64,000 nucleotides of DNA, from the NCBI GenBank assembly GCA_963682055.1, contig OY821746.1:29702481-29766480 (forward strand), read 5' to 3'. Both the position numbers and the translations under genes were made by a program. This document shows positions 1-10,949 of this stretch, piece after piece. Every line of letters starts with the position of its first letter. Position 1 is the first letter of the stretch. The notes beneath the pieces were generated by a model. That model had not been told where the DNA came from. It searched no databases and saw only the letters and a list, made by a program, of their open reading frames with translations. Origin of the DNA: Primula veris (Eukaryota; Streptophyta; Magnoliopsida; Ericales; Primulaceae).

Positions 1-992
1 TTAATATTTTATTTGAAGTTTGAACATATATTTTCAACAAAAAGTGAAGGAAATTATTTTTTCTCCAAAAAACAATTTAGGTGTACCCATAAATCCGATT
101 GATATAAATTGATTATATAAATTGATTATAAATGTAGAAAGATTAATAATTATGGGTGGGAGATTTAGCTAAGAAAGATATGAAGAAAGAGAATACTTGT
201 GTGGAATAAGAATTGTACGATACTAATTTCCTACTTTTCATCCATAAGTATCCAAAGTGATACTTTTAATAAGCCTACTTTTAGTTAGAATACTAATCAT
301 ATAAGTATACTTAAAATTGCATTACCAAACATACTTATATCATTCTATACTTTTAAGTAAAAGTAGAGAGGAACCAAACAAGCACAGTACCAAAATAAAA
401 CTTTTCACAGGTAGACGTTACTAATATGTTTGTTTTGGTGTTAATAGCTCTGTGTAAAATATTTTCCTAGGAATTCTTTTTGAGGAAAATTCTTATTTTC
501 GCCTTATTTTATGAGAGTGTTTGGAATCACATGGGAAAAAATCATGTGATTTAAAAGAAATAAATCTATAAATTACTAGTAAATTGATGTTATTTGTGTA
601 AGTAACGAAAAATGGTTGATTATTATTTAAAAGTTTGATATTGATGGTTTATTTTCCAAATAAATCTATAATTTACTTCACACTTACCTACAATTTTACA
701 TTTGCAAAGGGTTTGCTTTTATTTCTTTATATTTATAACATACAACTATACTTAATATAATAATTAATTTATAAGGCCTAAATTTAGCACTTAATGCGTA
801 GCTTTTAGCATTGTATATTATTTATGTTTCAATTTCATAATACTTAGACCAAATAAAAGCTCAAGTAAAACCTTTAAGTTTTACTGAAACTACAAGGGTT
901 ATTAACTTATTGTGTATTTTACATACAAAAATATGCTATGTTATCATGTTAGTAGCATGACTGAATCGTGAGAGAAACCCTTCAAATACATA
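1..992. other. AT-rich intergenic DNA, no gene seen
   Basis: I find no coding region, RNA gene or recognisable element here. The stretch is AT-rich, with stop codons in all frames. It lies outside the tandem array and just left of a large palindrome. Confidence 0.6.
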
Positions 993-3080
993 CTGCAGTG
1001 GTCCAGTTCATAGCTTTTATTTTTGACAATTGTATATACATTACCCTAACACTTTTGATCAACATGGATTTATTTGGTTTTCTTCTTTTGATTTCTTTTT
1101 TGTTTTGTATTTAACTTGAGTGTGTTGATATGACTTTTGGCATTGAGATGCATTACAAACATTGAAATACATTTTATATCGCTATGTAATTTTTTTTTAA
1201 TGAATTATAGCTTCTATTAAGGATTGCATTTCACTATGATTTGACATCCCTTAACTTTCAAATTATCAAGCAAAAAGAACTAGTGAGGTAATATATAACG
1301 AAAGCGAAAATGCATATCTACTTAATTTATTGAATGTTAATGTAAACGGAAGAGGAGTAAATATTGCGGAACTCACAACTATAATTACCTTGTTTTGAAA
1401 TGCAACGGATAACGACCGGGTAAACTTGTCACGAACCAAATTAATGTGACATCGATCAAGCAATATGCGCCGCCTTTTTTTCCGAATACTTCAGATTAGT
1501 AAATAGACAGCTGAAGGTAAACATTAAAACTTTTAGATGTAGAAACACTAGGTTCACTTTAGTTAACAAATTATCGAAGATCTCTTTCTCAGAATTATAT
1601 AAATTAATGGAGTATAATCTAATCACTATATATCTCATGTCATCTAAATTGTCTTGTGATTAGAGAATCATCGATAAAAATTAGAGAAAACAGAAGCTGA
1701 CAATTTCCTTTTTACCAATAACACATCTAACCCTATTTGTATTATTATTTTAATTAGGGAGAGAAATAAGTACGAGCACGTAAGGAACACTCCATTTATG
1801 CGGTCTTGCTAGAAAAATTGTGTTAGTAGATTTTCATTTAAGTTGCTTTTATAGTCTTTTCTTAATATTGATCTATATAGAAACCCTAAATAACGTCAAA
1901 GAATGTCACGCCCATAAATGTGTCAGGTCACTCAGATTTGTTTTTGACGCAAAAGTCAAAACTAAAGTAACATATTTTTGTACACTATATGTTATATTAT
2001 TATTGTATTACCTGTAGGTTACAAAAGATATGTTACTTTAAATTTGACTTTTGAGTCAGCTGACACATTTGTGTGCGTGACATTCCTCTTATTTTGGAAT
2101 TCAGCGTCATTTAAGGTTTCTAAAATAAAAGCAATATTAAGAAAAGGCTATAAAAGTAATCTAAATGAAAAACTACTAACACATATTTCTACCAAGTCCG
2201 CATATATATATGGAGGCTAATTCATTTCGGGGTGATACTTATTTCTTTCTCCTTAAACATTTAGTAATACAAATCAATGATATTGGATTGGTACTGTATA
2301 TACTTTGTACTTATTGTTTGGCATAAGCTTTTGAAATAGGGTTAGATGAGTTATTGGTAATTTCTTATTGTCAGATTCTGTTTTCTCTAATTTTTATCTA
2401 GGATTCTCTAACCATAAGACAATTTAGATGACTTGAGATATATAGTGATTAAATTATACTCCATTAATTTATATAATTATGAGAAATAGATCTTTGATAA
2501 TTTGTTAACTATATGAAACCTAGTGTGTTTATACATCTTGAAGTTTTAATGTTTACTTTCAGCTATCTATTTACTAATCTGGAGTATTTGGAAAAAAGGA
2601 CAGCGCACTGATTGCTTGATTGATGTCACATTAATTTGGACCGTGACAAATCTAGCCGGTCGTTATTCATTGCATTTCAAAATAAGATAATTATAGTTGA
2701 AAGTTCCGCAATATTTACTCATCTTCCTTTTATATTAACATTCAAAAAATTAAGTAGATATGCATTTTCCGCTTTTCGTCATATATAGTTGTTTTTGGTT
2801 GATAATTTGAAACTTAGGGGATGCCAAATCATAATGAAATGCAATCCTTAATAGAAGCTATAATTCATCAAAAAATAAATAAATTACATAGTGATATATA
2901 TAAAATGTATTTGGTTGTTTGTAATGCATCTCAATGCTAAAAGTCATATAAACACTCTCAAGCCATACAAAATAAAAAAGAAATCAAAAGAAGAAAACCA
3001 TATAAATCCATATTGATCAGAAGTGTTAGGCTAATGTATGTACAATTATCAAAAATAAAAGCAATAAACTGGAACACCGC
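993..3080. repeat. 2.1 kb imperfect palindrome (inverted duplication)
   Basis: The left arm (about 993-1985) reappears as its diverged reverse complement in the right arm (about 2018-3080), around a spacer of about 32 bp. Good anchors are 1141-1160 against 2920-2940, 1290-1420 against 2660-2790, and 1900-1985 against 2018-2110. The right arm keeps about 80 bp (around 2240-2330) that the left arm lacks. The right arm also belongs to a dispersed repeat family found at 10,950-12,870 and 21,125-21,885 and in their copies. It preserves an uninterrupted version of the site where a PYL retropseudogene was inserted elsewhere. The short ORFs inside are not gene-like. It may be a foldback element or an inverted duplication; no terminal signature decides this. 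Confidence 0.8.
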
Positions 3081-3582
3081 AAGGTCTGCAACACAGGGTT
3101 CTCAGACCCAAAATATTTGTAACTGTATGAGCACCAAAAATTTCATGTATTTTTTTCGTATGAGTCGTGTATGGATTATAAATAACAATTAAAGGTCTAT
3201 CTTTTTTAAGATTTAGGATGTAATACTATTATACTGATAATACTATAAATAAACCAAAACATAACACAAAATTAATATTGGTTAAATCGCTTTTATTCAC
3301 ACTTGACACTTCTACTATTAGATGCTGTAGTTTTTATCTACTTATTGCAAAGAAAAGCGGCTCTGATCACTATACATTCAACGTACCTACAAAAAAGTTA
3401 TATATTCATGGAAACATTGCGATACTTTATACTCACAACAGCATTATGACATGGATAAATTTTTATTTTATTCTAATGATGGTAGCAAAATGTGTACTTT
3501 AAGAGGTTGCAAGGAATGTGGTAGAGAAGAAATCGAGAAAGGGGTGCAATGGCGAGGGTAGGATACAAGGAGGTATAGCTGC
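3081..3582. other. Non-coding stretch between palindrome and array
   Basis: No gene or element is recognisable. The last 80 bases (about 3500-3582) have a more balanced base composition and lead into a coding-like fragment starting near 3583, but I cannot assign them. Confidence 0.5.
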
Positions 3583-5033
3583 AGTACCGGGCTTCGGTTG
3601 GTGGCCAATAAAGGTTTACAGGCCAAAGCATGGATGAGGTGGCATCCGGAGAGAGCAAGAAAATGAAAAGAATTGTTCCTAAAGAAATAAACGACGATAC
3701 TGATCAATCGATAAATGATGAGACCCAGTCGAGCTAGAGCTAATGATTTCTTCATTTGCTTTTATGAGTTTAGCTTTGTTTGCATGGTTTTTGAGCTTGA
3801 GATAAGATCGAGATTCACCTACCTTAAAGCTCTATTTTTTCTATTAAAAGGTCAGAAAATCTCAGCTTTTAACCTGGTCAGACAAATACAGTACTGTCTA
3901 GCATCAAATGATGAGACTCGATCATCAATTAATGATGAGACTTAAACGGGTTAGAGCTAGTAATCTTTTTATATGTTGACTGTGTGAGAAATAAAAAGGA
4001 GTCCGGAAAGGCAACTTACACACAATATAAAACTCACAAAATGTGAAAGGGACAAGTAATTTTTATGATACTCTCTTTATTTGGTGGTAATCTTACAAGT
4101 GTAGCAATACCATTTATTTATACTAAACTTAAAATTGCAAAACATAAATATAGGAAATAAAGGCTCATAGGTTACATTATTTTTAATGCCATGAAGCCAT
4201 GAAGCCATGAACCTCAAGAGTTATAAAAAAAACATAAAAGACTATAAATATTAAAACCAAAACAAGTTACAAATTTCATTAGACCGAGGACTAGTCTGGC
4301 TGTAGCTTTCAAGCTCAGTTTTTGACTTTTTTCCCTTAGAATCAGGACTACATTTGGGTTATTTCCTAAAAAGCTTTAAGCGCGATGAACACAGCTCTTT
4401 TCCAATCGCACAAATTGCAGCTGAATTTCTTACTAGCTGTTGCGAAACAAGCCCGAAGGCCTTGTTTGGTTGCAGAGTTTATGCATACCTTTTTTGCTTG
4501 AAATAAGGCTTGCATGTGGATGATCACTTAAAAAAAGATTTCTTGTTTTTTGGCCAGGAAAAGCTAGAAAGAAATTCAAGCTCATTTTCTTAAAAGCTCC
4601 ACCCAAACAGGGTATAAGTTTGTGACCATTGTAGCACGGTGGTTTAATTTCATGTGTTCTTGTGTTCGTTCCTTAGCAAGAAGAAGTAGCAAGGACCGAG
4701 GAAATTCAGATGATAACAGTCCCTTCACAGTTCTATTGATTTTGGAATTCGAAGTATATTGGTTTTATTAAAGTGCAATTTTGATCATAAGTAACGAACC
4801 TTAGAAACAATCAACAATGTGTTGCTTACTGTATGTGTTTGAAATTCATAATTAATTGTTGTTCTTACTATTGTGTTGATCGTATTTGTACAAATTGTCT
4901 TGAAAAAGGGTGGCTAGCATGCATTTTTCAATTGGCTCTTCGAGTAATATACACTTTTTTTACTGACCTTTCATTGTTTGTTAACAACTGTTCTTAATAT
5001 GTGATTATATTATGAATCTCTCACTATTTGTTA
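3583..5033. repeat. Block P, copy a (three paralogues), with coding-like start
   Basis: This block recurs at 23,823-25,332 and 46,156-47,665 and, more diverged, at 22,506-23,370 and 44,839-45,703. Its first 160 bp resemble an unidentified coding fragment that is better preserved at 23,837-24,022. Inside it is an old direct repeat of about 215 bp: 3707-3760 resembles 3922-3975, both containing AATGATGAGAC followed by AGAGCTA. A small tandem array of ATGAAGCC lies near 4190-4210. A pyrimidine-rich stretch ending in TTAG near 4675 precedes a short purine-rich open stretch, which could be a decayed last exon. I cannot name the source gene. Confidence 0.6.
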
Positions 5034-5041
5034 ACAAATAT

Positions 5042-5533
5042 CAATGTTTTAAAAATCGCGCTATATAGCATGAAATAACGATTTTTGGGAAAAAAACGCA
5101 ACGAAAAACCACTATTTGGCTGGAATTGAGCTAAAATCGCGCTATAGGGACCAAAAGCGTAAAAAACGCGAAATTCTGTACCAAAAGCGTAAATAGCGAG
5201 TTAGAAAAAAAAAACAACGGATATAAATAATTAATATATATTGTGTAATTTTCATAAAAGTATATGTAGTCCAGATGATTGTGACAATGCATTATTTTCT
5301 AGCAGACCCAAGTTTAAAACTCACCTATAACAATTTTTTTTTTCGATTTTTTTTATTACTACCTAATATAACTATACATTTTATCTTTTATTGTTATATA
5401 TTCTATAGTTTAGTGCATATTTAGGCAAAAAAAAAAAAATACACCGCAAAACGCTATGTAGCAACGCTATTTGCCCTTTTAGCGTTTTTCTCGAAAAAAC
5501 ACTATGCTAGCGATAACGCTATTTAAAACATTG
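5042..5533. mobile_element. hAT-type MITE (MITE1), copy 1, with 8-bp TSD
   Basis: The 492-bp element has terminal inverted repeats: it begins CAATGTTTTAAA and ends with the exact reverse complement. Motifs around GCG recur along the TIRs. It is flanked by a perfect 8-bp duplication, ACAAATAT (5034-5041 and 5534-5541), as expected for hAT-superfamily insertion. It has no coding capacity. A paralogous site without the element exists at about 23,359-23,366, which confirms that it is an insertion. It sits next to the 3' end of the PRP16 pseudogene. Confidence 0.85.
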
Positions 5534-5574
5534 ACAAATATAGTTCTTTTTTTTTTTTAATTTTATAAAGTAAA

Positions 5575-7131
5575 GAATACAAAACAAAAACAACAATTTG
5601 AAACACTTGACTCTTTCATCGACACTTTCTGCTTCTCCTTGACTCTTTTCTTTTCTCTCTCCTTATAGGCTTGCGCCTTTTCCATCTCCTCCTTCATCAC
5701 CATCTTCTCTTTCTTGAGATTTTTCTTGTGCTCCAACATAGACGTGTCAGAGTCTTTGACCGATAAAAACATGGGCCCAAGATCGGCCAACCATTGAGCT
5801 TCGACAGAAGTAACACATTGCATATATTTCTTAGTAGTTAAAATCAGTGTTTTAAAAACCGCGCTTTAAAACGTTAAAAGCGCGATAAAGCGTTTTGAAA
5901 AAGGAAAATACCTACGCTTTTTCGTATTTTGTATGGTAAAACACAAGTAGTGCGTTTTTTGCGTTTTTATCTCTTTTTTTACGCTTTTTCAGGACTTATA
6001 GTTTTTTTTTAAATTTTATTTGTCCAAAAAAATACAGAAACAATGATGATTTTGGGTTAGAAATTTTATGAAAAACATAACTTTAAATAAATTCTATCAT
6101 TTGTGCTTAGTAATACTTAATCGCTCATTTTGACAAACTTCAATTAACATTTAAAAAATTTAAGTATTAGAAAACTTAAATTCGTTTCTTTTTTGCTATT
6201 TATGAAATATTTCAATTTTCCTTATATACTAAATCATAAAATAATATTTCCAAAATATATATTAAACATGTATATATTTTTAGATATTTCTAACATGTAT
6301 ATTTTTTTTTTTACCATAATAAATTTACGCTTTACGTTTCAAAGCAATGCTCTTAGCGTATCTCTCGTAAAAACGTTTTAATCAACTTATCGCTTTTTAA
6401 AACACAACGTATTGCAAGGAGTAACGTAACCCGTATATAGCACTGCTCGCGTGCAAGTGACATGGCATTCCCATCTTGCAATTCACGTACTCTCCAATAC
6501 CATTAGGCCGTGCAACATCTGAAATTAAGCCGAACAAATGGCTTTTTTCACGATATCCCAGTCGGGCCCATACGAGATCAGAGGAACTTTGAGGGTCTTG
6601 AGAATATCGAGAAGTTGAGATCTCACTTCTCTGGCTTTTCTTAGACCTTTTCACTTAAAGTAAGTGATCGTTGCATCAATCGCCCCGACATTGATTAGAT
6701 GATCCATTGTTGGTAGACGTTTAGAAGAGTTAGATGATCCCATTCGGGAACAAAAACTTCTCACGAGCAGCATCGCTCTCTTTTGCCCGGTCTTTGCGCC
6801 TAAAGAAAACCGAAGGAACCGAAAGCATAGACACGATTGTTAACACCTCGTCGAGACACTTTAGTTGTTTTCCCATTAGAAGCATCTTAGGAAGTGGAGG
6901 GTCTAATGGGAATTCCATGCCTATTTCCAACCAAGATCGGTTAACCCACTGACGTTGTTAAGTGTCCCCCAAACCCACAACTGGTACATGGAGTTGAGTA
7001 TGTTCTCTCGAGAAGGCGGGTCCATGAAATAAAAAACCAACAAGTTTTCAATTTTCAGAGATTTGAGCAAAAGTAACACATTCCCAAGATTAGTCCTCTG
7101 GTCTCGGGACTGGGTCTATAGCATCTCGTTT
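5575..7131 (-). pseudogene. PRP16: PRP16 (DEAH-box splicing ATPase) C-terminal pseudogene, copy 1
   Basis: Read on the minus strand, this matches the C-terminal third of PRP16/DHX38, the spliceosomal DEAH helicase that remodels the spliceosome before the second splicing step. In order I see [68 protein letters not shown], a stretch readable as [18 protein letters not shown] in another frame, GIGEYVNCKMGMPCHLH, TTKKYMQCVTSVEAQWLA and GPMFLSVKDSDTSMLEHKK. These cover the winged-helix/HA2 and OB-fold region; the helicase core is absent. Several frameshifts and stops break it, and a 559-bp MITE (5847-6405) sits within an exon-like stretch. No introns are evident. Which transposition or duplication process copied it is not clear. 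Confidence 0.9.
5847..6405. mobile_element. MITE2 inserted in the PRP16 pseudogene, copy 1
   Basis: The element of about 559 bp begins GTGTTTTAAAAA and ends with its reverse complement, followed inward by GCG-rich sequence like that of MITE1. It interrupts the PRP16 reading between the YSLQYVV and LILTTKKYMQ stretches. A few codons expected there (around YHE in the family) are missing, and I see no clean target-site duplication. The insertion may therefore have been accompanied by a small deletion. It is non-coding. Confidence 0.75.
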
Positions 7132-7429
7132 CAGTTAATTAATTAGCTCTAGCTTTAAAGTTTTGAGTTTGTTTATTAAAGTAGTTAATTTCGATCAAAC
7201 CCTAACCAGAAGAGAGTTTATTGCTTGCAATGCCCAATGATAAAATTTAGGGGAAATTTATGTTTAGTACGATGCTATCATCTTAATGTAGTAAAACTCA
7301 AAAAAGGGTATCTTGTTTAATATTAGATACGTTTTAATTTAGAAAGTACAAAAATAACCCTCATCTTAATCTCTCCATGTTCTCTCTCCTCCAAAAATAT
7401 TGGGGTTTTTAAATTTGATTTCAACACCA

Positions 7430-8065
7430 AAAGACAATAATATTCAAAGAAAAATAAAAAACATATAAAAAAAGATAAAAACTTATATAGAAAAATATAG
7501 AGAAAAATTTAAGATTTAAAAAGAAAACATATAGAGAAAACATATAGCATTATAGAGAATCAAACAAACAAATAAAAAATCAAGAACAATGATAATGGAG
7601 AATCGTATGGCATCAATGAAAAAATATTAAATTATTATAGAGCAACACATAGCATCATATAGAATTAAATAAGCAAATAAAAAATATAAAAAAATGATAA
7701 GTGAGCATCGTATAACATCATCAGAAAAAAAATTAGAGCAACATATATCATCATAGAGAATCGAACAAACAATAAAACATCAAGAACAATGATAAGTGAG
7801 CATCGCATAGCATCAATGGGAAAAAAATATTAGAGAATTTTAAAGCAACATATAAAATAAAACGAGTAAAAGTAGATAATTTTTACCGAGAAATTAAATA
7901 AAAAATCAAACACCCAAGACAATGAAAATTACATTAAAAATAAAAACGTTATAAATAAACATAGAGCAACACAAAGCATCAATGAGGGAATATATAGCAT
8001 CATAGAGAATAAAAAATTAGAAACAAGAAATAATATAAACAATGACAGATGATCAACTATAACAA
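7430..8065. repeat. Degenerate ~100-bp minisatellite, copy 1
   Basis: Loosely repeated units of roughly 95-105 bp share ATGATAAGTGAGCATCG, a TAGCATCA-type motif and AGAGCAACAT. Clear units begin near 7587, 7692 and 7786. The array is A-rich and non-coding. In the Y lineage its last part is replaced by a foldback element. In X the array continues to about 8065. Confidence 0.65.
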
Positions 8066-8114
8066 AAATTTTTTAAAAAAATTTAAAATAATAATTGAAT
8101 ACCGAAAACCTAAC

Positions 8115-8314
8115 NNNNNNNNNNNNNNNNNNNNNNNNNNNNNNNNNNNNNNNNNNNNNNNNNNNNNNNNNNNNNNNNNNNNNNNNNNNNNNNNNNNNNN
8201 NNNNNNNNNNNNNNNNNNNNNNNNNNNNNNNNNNNNNNNNNNNNNNNNNNNNNNNNNNNNNNNNNNNNNNNNNNNNNNNNNNNNNNNNNNNNNNNNNNNN
8301 NNNNNNNNNNNNNN
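8115..8314. other. Assembly gap of 200 N
   Basis: Exactly 200 N lie between CCTAAC and AAGCAAAAATTATC. The aligned paralogues at 29,284-29,298 and the equivalent third copy contain only 15 bp between the same anchors. The gap size is therefore probably a placeholder. Apparent ORFs crossing it are artefacts. Confidence 0.9.
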
Positions 8315-10829
8315 AAGCAAAAATTATCCGACACATTAAATAACAAATCATCATAATTGGATATTATGATGATTTGGAATAATATTATGATGATTTTAAT
8401 TTCTACAAAATAATAAAAGAAAATTAAATAATTATACAAGAACCTTTTTGTATTTTCTTTTCCAGAGATGAGAGAGACGAATAGAGTACATATCTCTCTG
8501 AAAAGAGAGAGATAAATAGATAGTTATAATTATGAGAAATATAAGGAGAGAAAACAGTAAACAATATTGTCAGATAAAGATTGCAAAATAAACAAGGGTA
8601 GTATGGGTACATAAAATCGAATTTGTAATTTTTTAGTAATTTGATGATGTTTTTTTAGTAATTTTTTCTCAATTATATAATTTAAAATCTAAGACCGTAT
8701 GGTGTTCTCACTTTCAAGTTACATGTATAGTGCTTTACCCCAAACAAAATCTGCATAGCTTCCTTTTCATTGATAAATTTGATCCATTGACTGGCGAAAA
8801 AACCATGCTATGTTCATATCAGAAACATTGACATACTATGGATTGGACTTATTGCTATCCATACTAACATTATAACAACCCTACCTTATCCTCCATTGGC
8901 ATTTGTAGTAGAAGTAGTCATCCCAATGTATAAGAACAAAAGACTTGAAACAAATCACTGGATTTTCTCACGGCACCTCAAATCGTGGAATTGAATCTCA
9001 TATTCCTTTATTAACTCAACATGTTTCATTGGTCAAACCCGAGTGTTTAATGAACATCAAAGTTCTCCAATTACCCGATAATAAAACGTTTTATTAAACA
9101 TATAATACCAGCCAGTTTAGAAAAAATCAAAAACAGTTCTTGAGATGACAATCAGAGCCTTCAAAATTTGTGGAAGACGTAGTGGAAAAGAAGTTCGTTG
9201 ATACCAGTTTAACTAATATTATCTCTAGTTCTCTCTAAATCGATTACACAAGAGTGAGAGGACAATGATAAGAATAGAATCTTCAGTACGGCGTATATGG
9301 CCAAATGATTCACTGAAGTTTAAATCCAGCTAATATGTACAAGTAGCAATGGTTGCTTTTTGATCGAGTAATTGAAAATAAAGTTAACTAGAATTCCAAA
9401 AGACCAATGTAACAGAAAATGCAATAACAAGGTTTAAGTATCCCAAAAGATTATCATTTTTATGGGGAAAGTGCAGTTTTTTAATCATTAGGAGACCCAT
9501 TTTTATTAGAACTTATAAATAGTGCGTTATAATATCATGTTTACTTTGAGGGTCAGCAGGTCATTATTTCATCGAATTTTTCATTGTTGATTTAAGGTGT
9601 AATAAGGTCGTTACGACCATTTATTATTAATGAAATAATAGGTTTATCCATCGATTTATATATAAAAAAGAGACAAGGTCATTAAGGAGACAGTAGAAAG
9701 TAGAAGAGTAGTGGACAATGCTAATTTGATCAAATTAATGTGACCAATACAATCTTACATGGTAGCAATTGATCAAATTAATTTGTCAATTATTTTAGTT
9801 ATATTGTACGAAGACATGCATATTGGTAAGTAAAAAGTATGGATCATTTAGGAATTTTATTTTATTTCAGATTTTTAAAGACCAACCAGTAAGAAATTGA
9901 TAATTTATATGCCATGCATTCACATATTGCTCGTTTCATTATTAATTAATATATGGCGTGATGTGCATCTCGGTTGTGCGACATAGACACACATGTGGAA
10001 TGTGTGCGCAAAGTGATACTATAAAGTGCACAAAAACCGTTACAGTTATACGAAACCATCACAACTCATGATGCACTTATGTGCATGTTAGAAGTTGGAC
10101 TCACATCATTGAACGCACGGTTAAAACCATCAATGCTTGATTATATATATACAAACAAGAAAGTATATTTGGTCTCTTTGGTAACACCCCAACGTGTCGA
10201 GATTCAATGATTCATATGCCTAATTTGTCACCTATGATTTTCTCACAAGACCACTTTCCTGAAAATTCTATTCAATGTCGCATTATGATAAATATCACTA
10301 GCCATTAGTCGATAAGTATAGTTATTTAAAAAAAAGACGCAGATAAACGTTTACATGTATGTAGTCAATTTTTTTATATACGATCATGTTCATCTTCTGT
10401 ATACATTAATATTTAAGGACGCATGCTAGACGAAAAAAGCTTAATTTTCCTAGCTACTTACTAATTAACATTTAACAACATGATATGTATAAGTCGCTTA
10501 ACGGTTGTAAAATCTATTACTATACTGCGTTCTATGTGCAATGCATGAACTTACGTAGTACTCACTATAACGTTTAACGTGCACATAATTTAATATCCAT
10601 GAACATAATTAAAAACGATCAATTGTGAAGACGGTCCATGGTATAGTAAGTGAACTTAAGAAATCTAGAGATTCGAATGACAATACATACAGTAGGGAAT
10701 TTAGATGTATTGATAGAATGGAAGATAATATGACAATGGATCCAATGAATGCAACCAAAAGAATTGTAAATAGAATATAAAAACATTGTTTTATCATAAA
10801 TATGTTTGTAAGGGATGAAAAAGAGTTAT

Positions 10830-10834
<5 letters not shown>
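8315..10834. other. Non-coding L-half DNA, copy 1
   Basis: No gene is recognised over 2.5 kb. It aligns with 29,299-33,150. X lacks the LINE piece and the 1.09 kb segment found there, and has about 135 bp around 8760-8900 that Y lacks. The TAGAA at 9507-9511 is the single-copy counterpart of the direct repeats flanking the 1.09 kb segment. A diverged fragment of 9,683-9,860 recurs in spacer M at 20,006-20,200. Confidence 0.6.

Positions 10835-10867
<33 letters not shown>
10835..10867. repeat. (TA)n microsatellite
   Basis: Pure TA run of about 33 bp. It corresponds to 33,152-33,181 and to a longer run at 55,484-55,534. It lies just upstream of the mapped unequal-crossover interval. Confidence 0.9.
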
Positions 10868-10869
<2 letters not shown>

Positions 10870-10949
10870 CTCTTCGTTTTAGGTTGGAGACCTAAATAGT
10901 TACTTGTAAATTTTCTTTTACAAAAACAATTAACTTATACAGTAATAAT

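Noticed and set aside
5575..7131. PRP16 relic as an mRNA retrocopy
   Set aside because: It seems intronless and an A-rich run lies near its 3' side on the minus strand, but I found no target-site duplication at its ends, so I left the mechanism open.
8049..8439. Several apparent 82-109 codon ORFs on both strands
   Set aside because: They cross the 200-N gap and consist mostly of undetermined residues.
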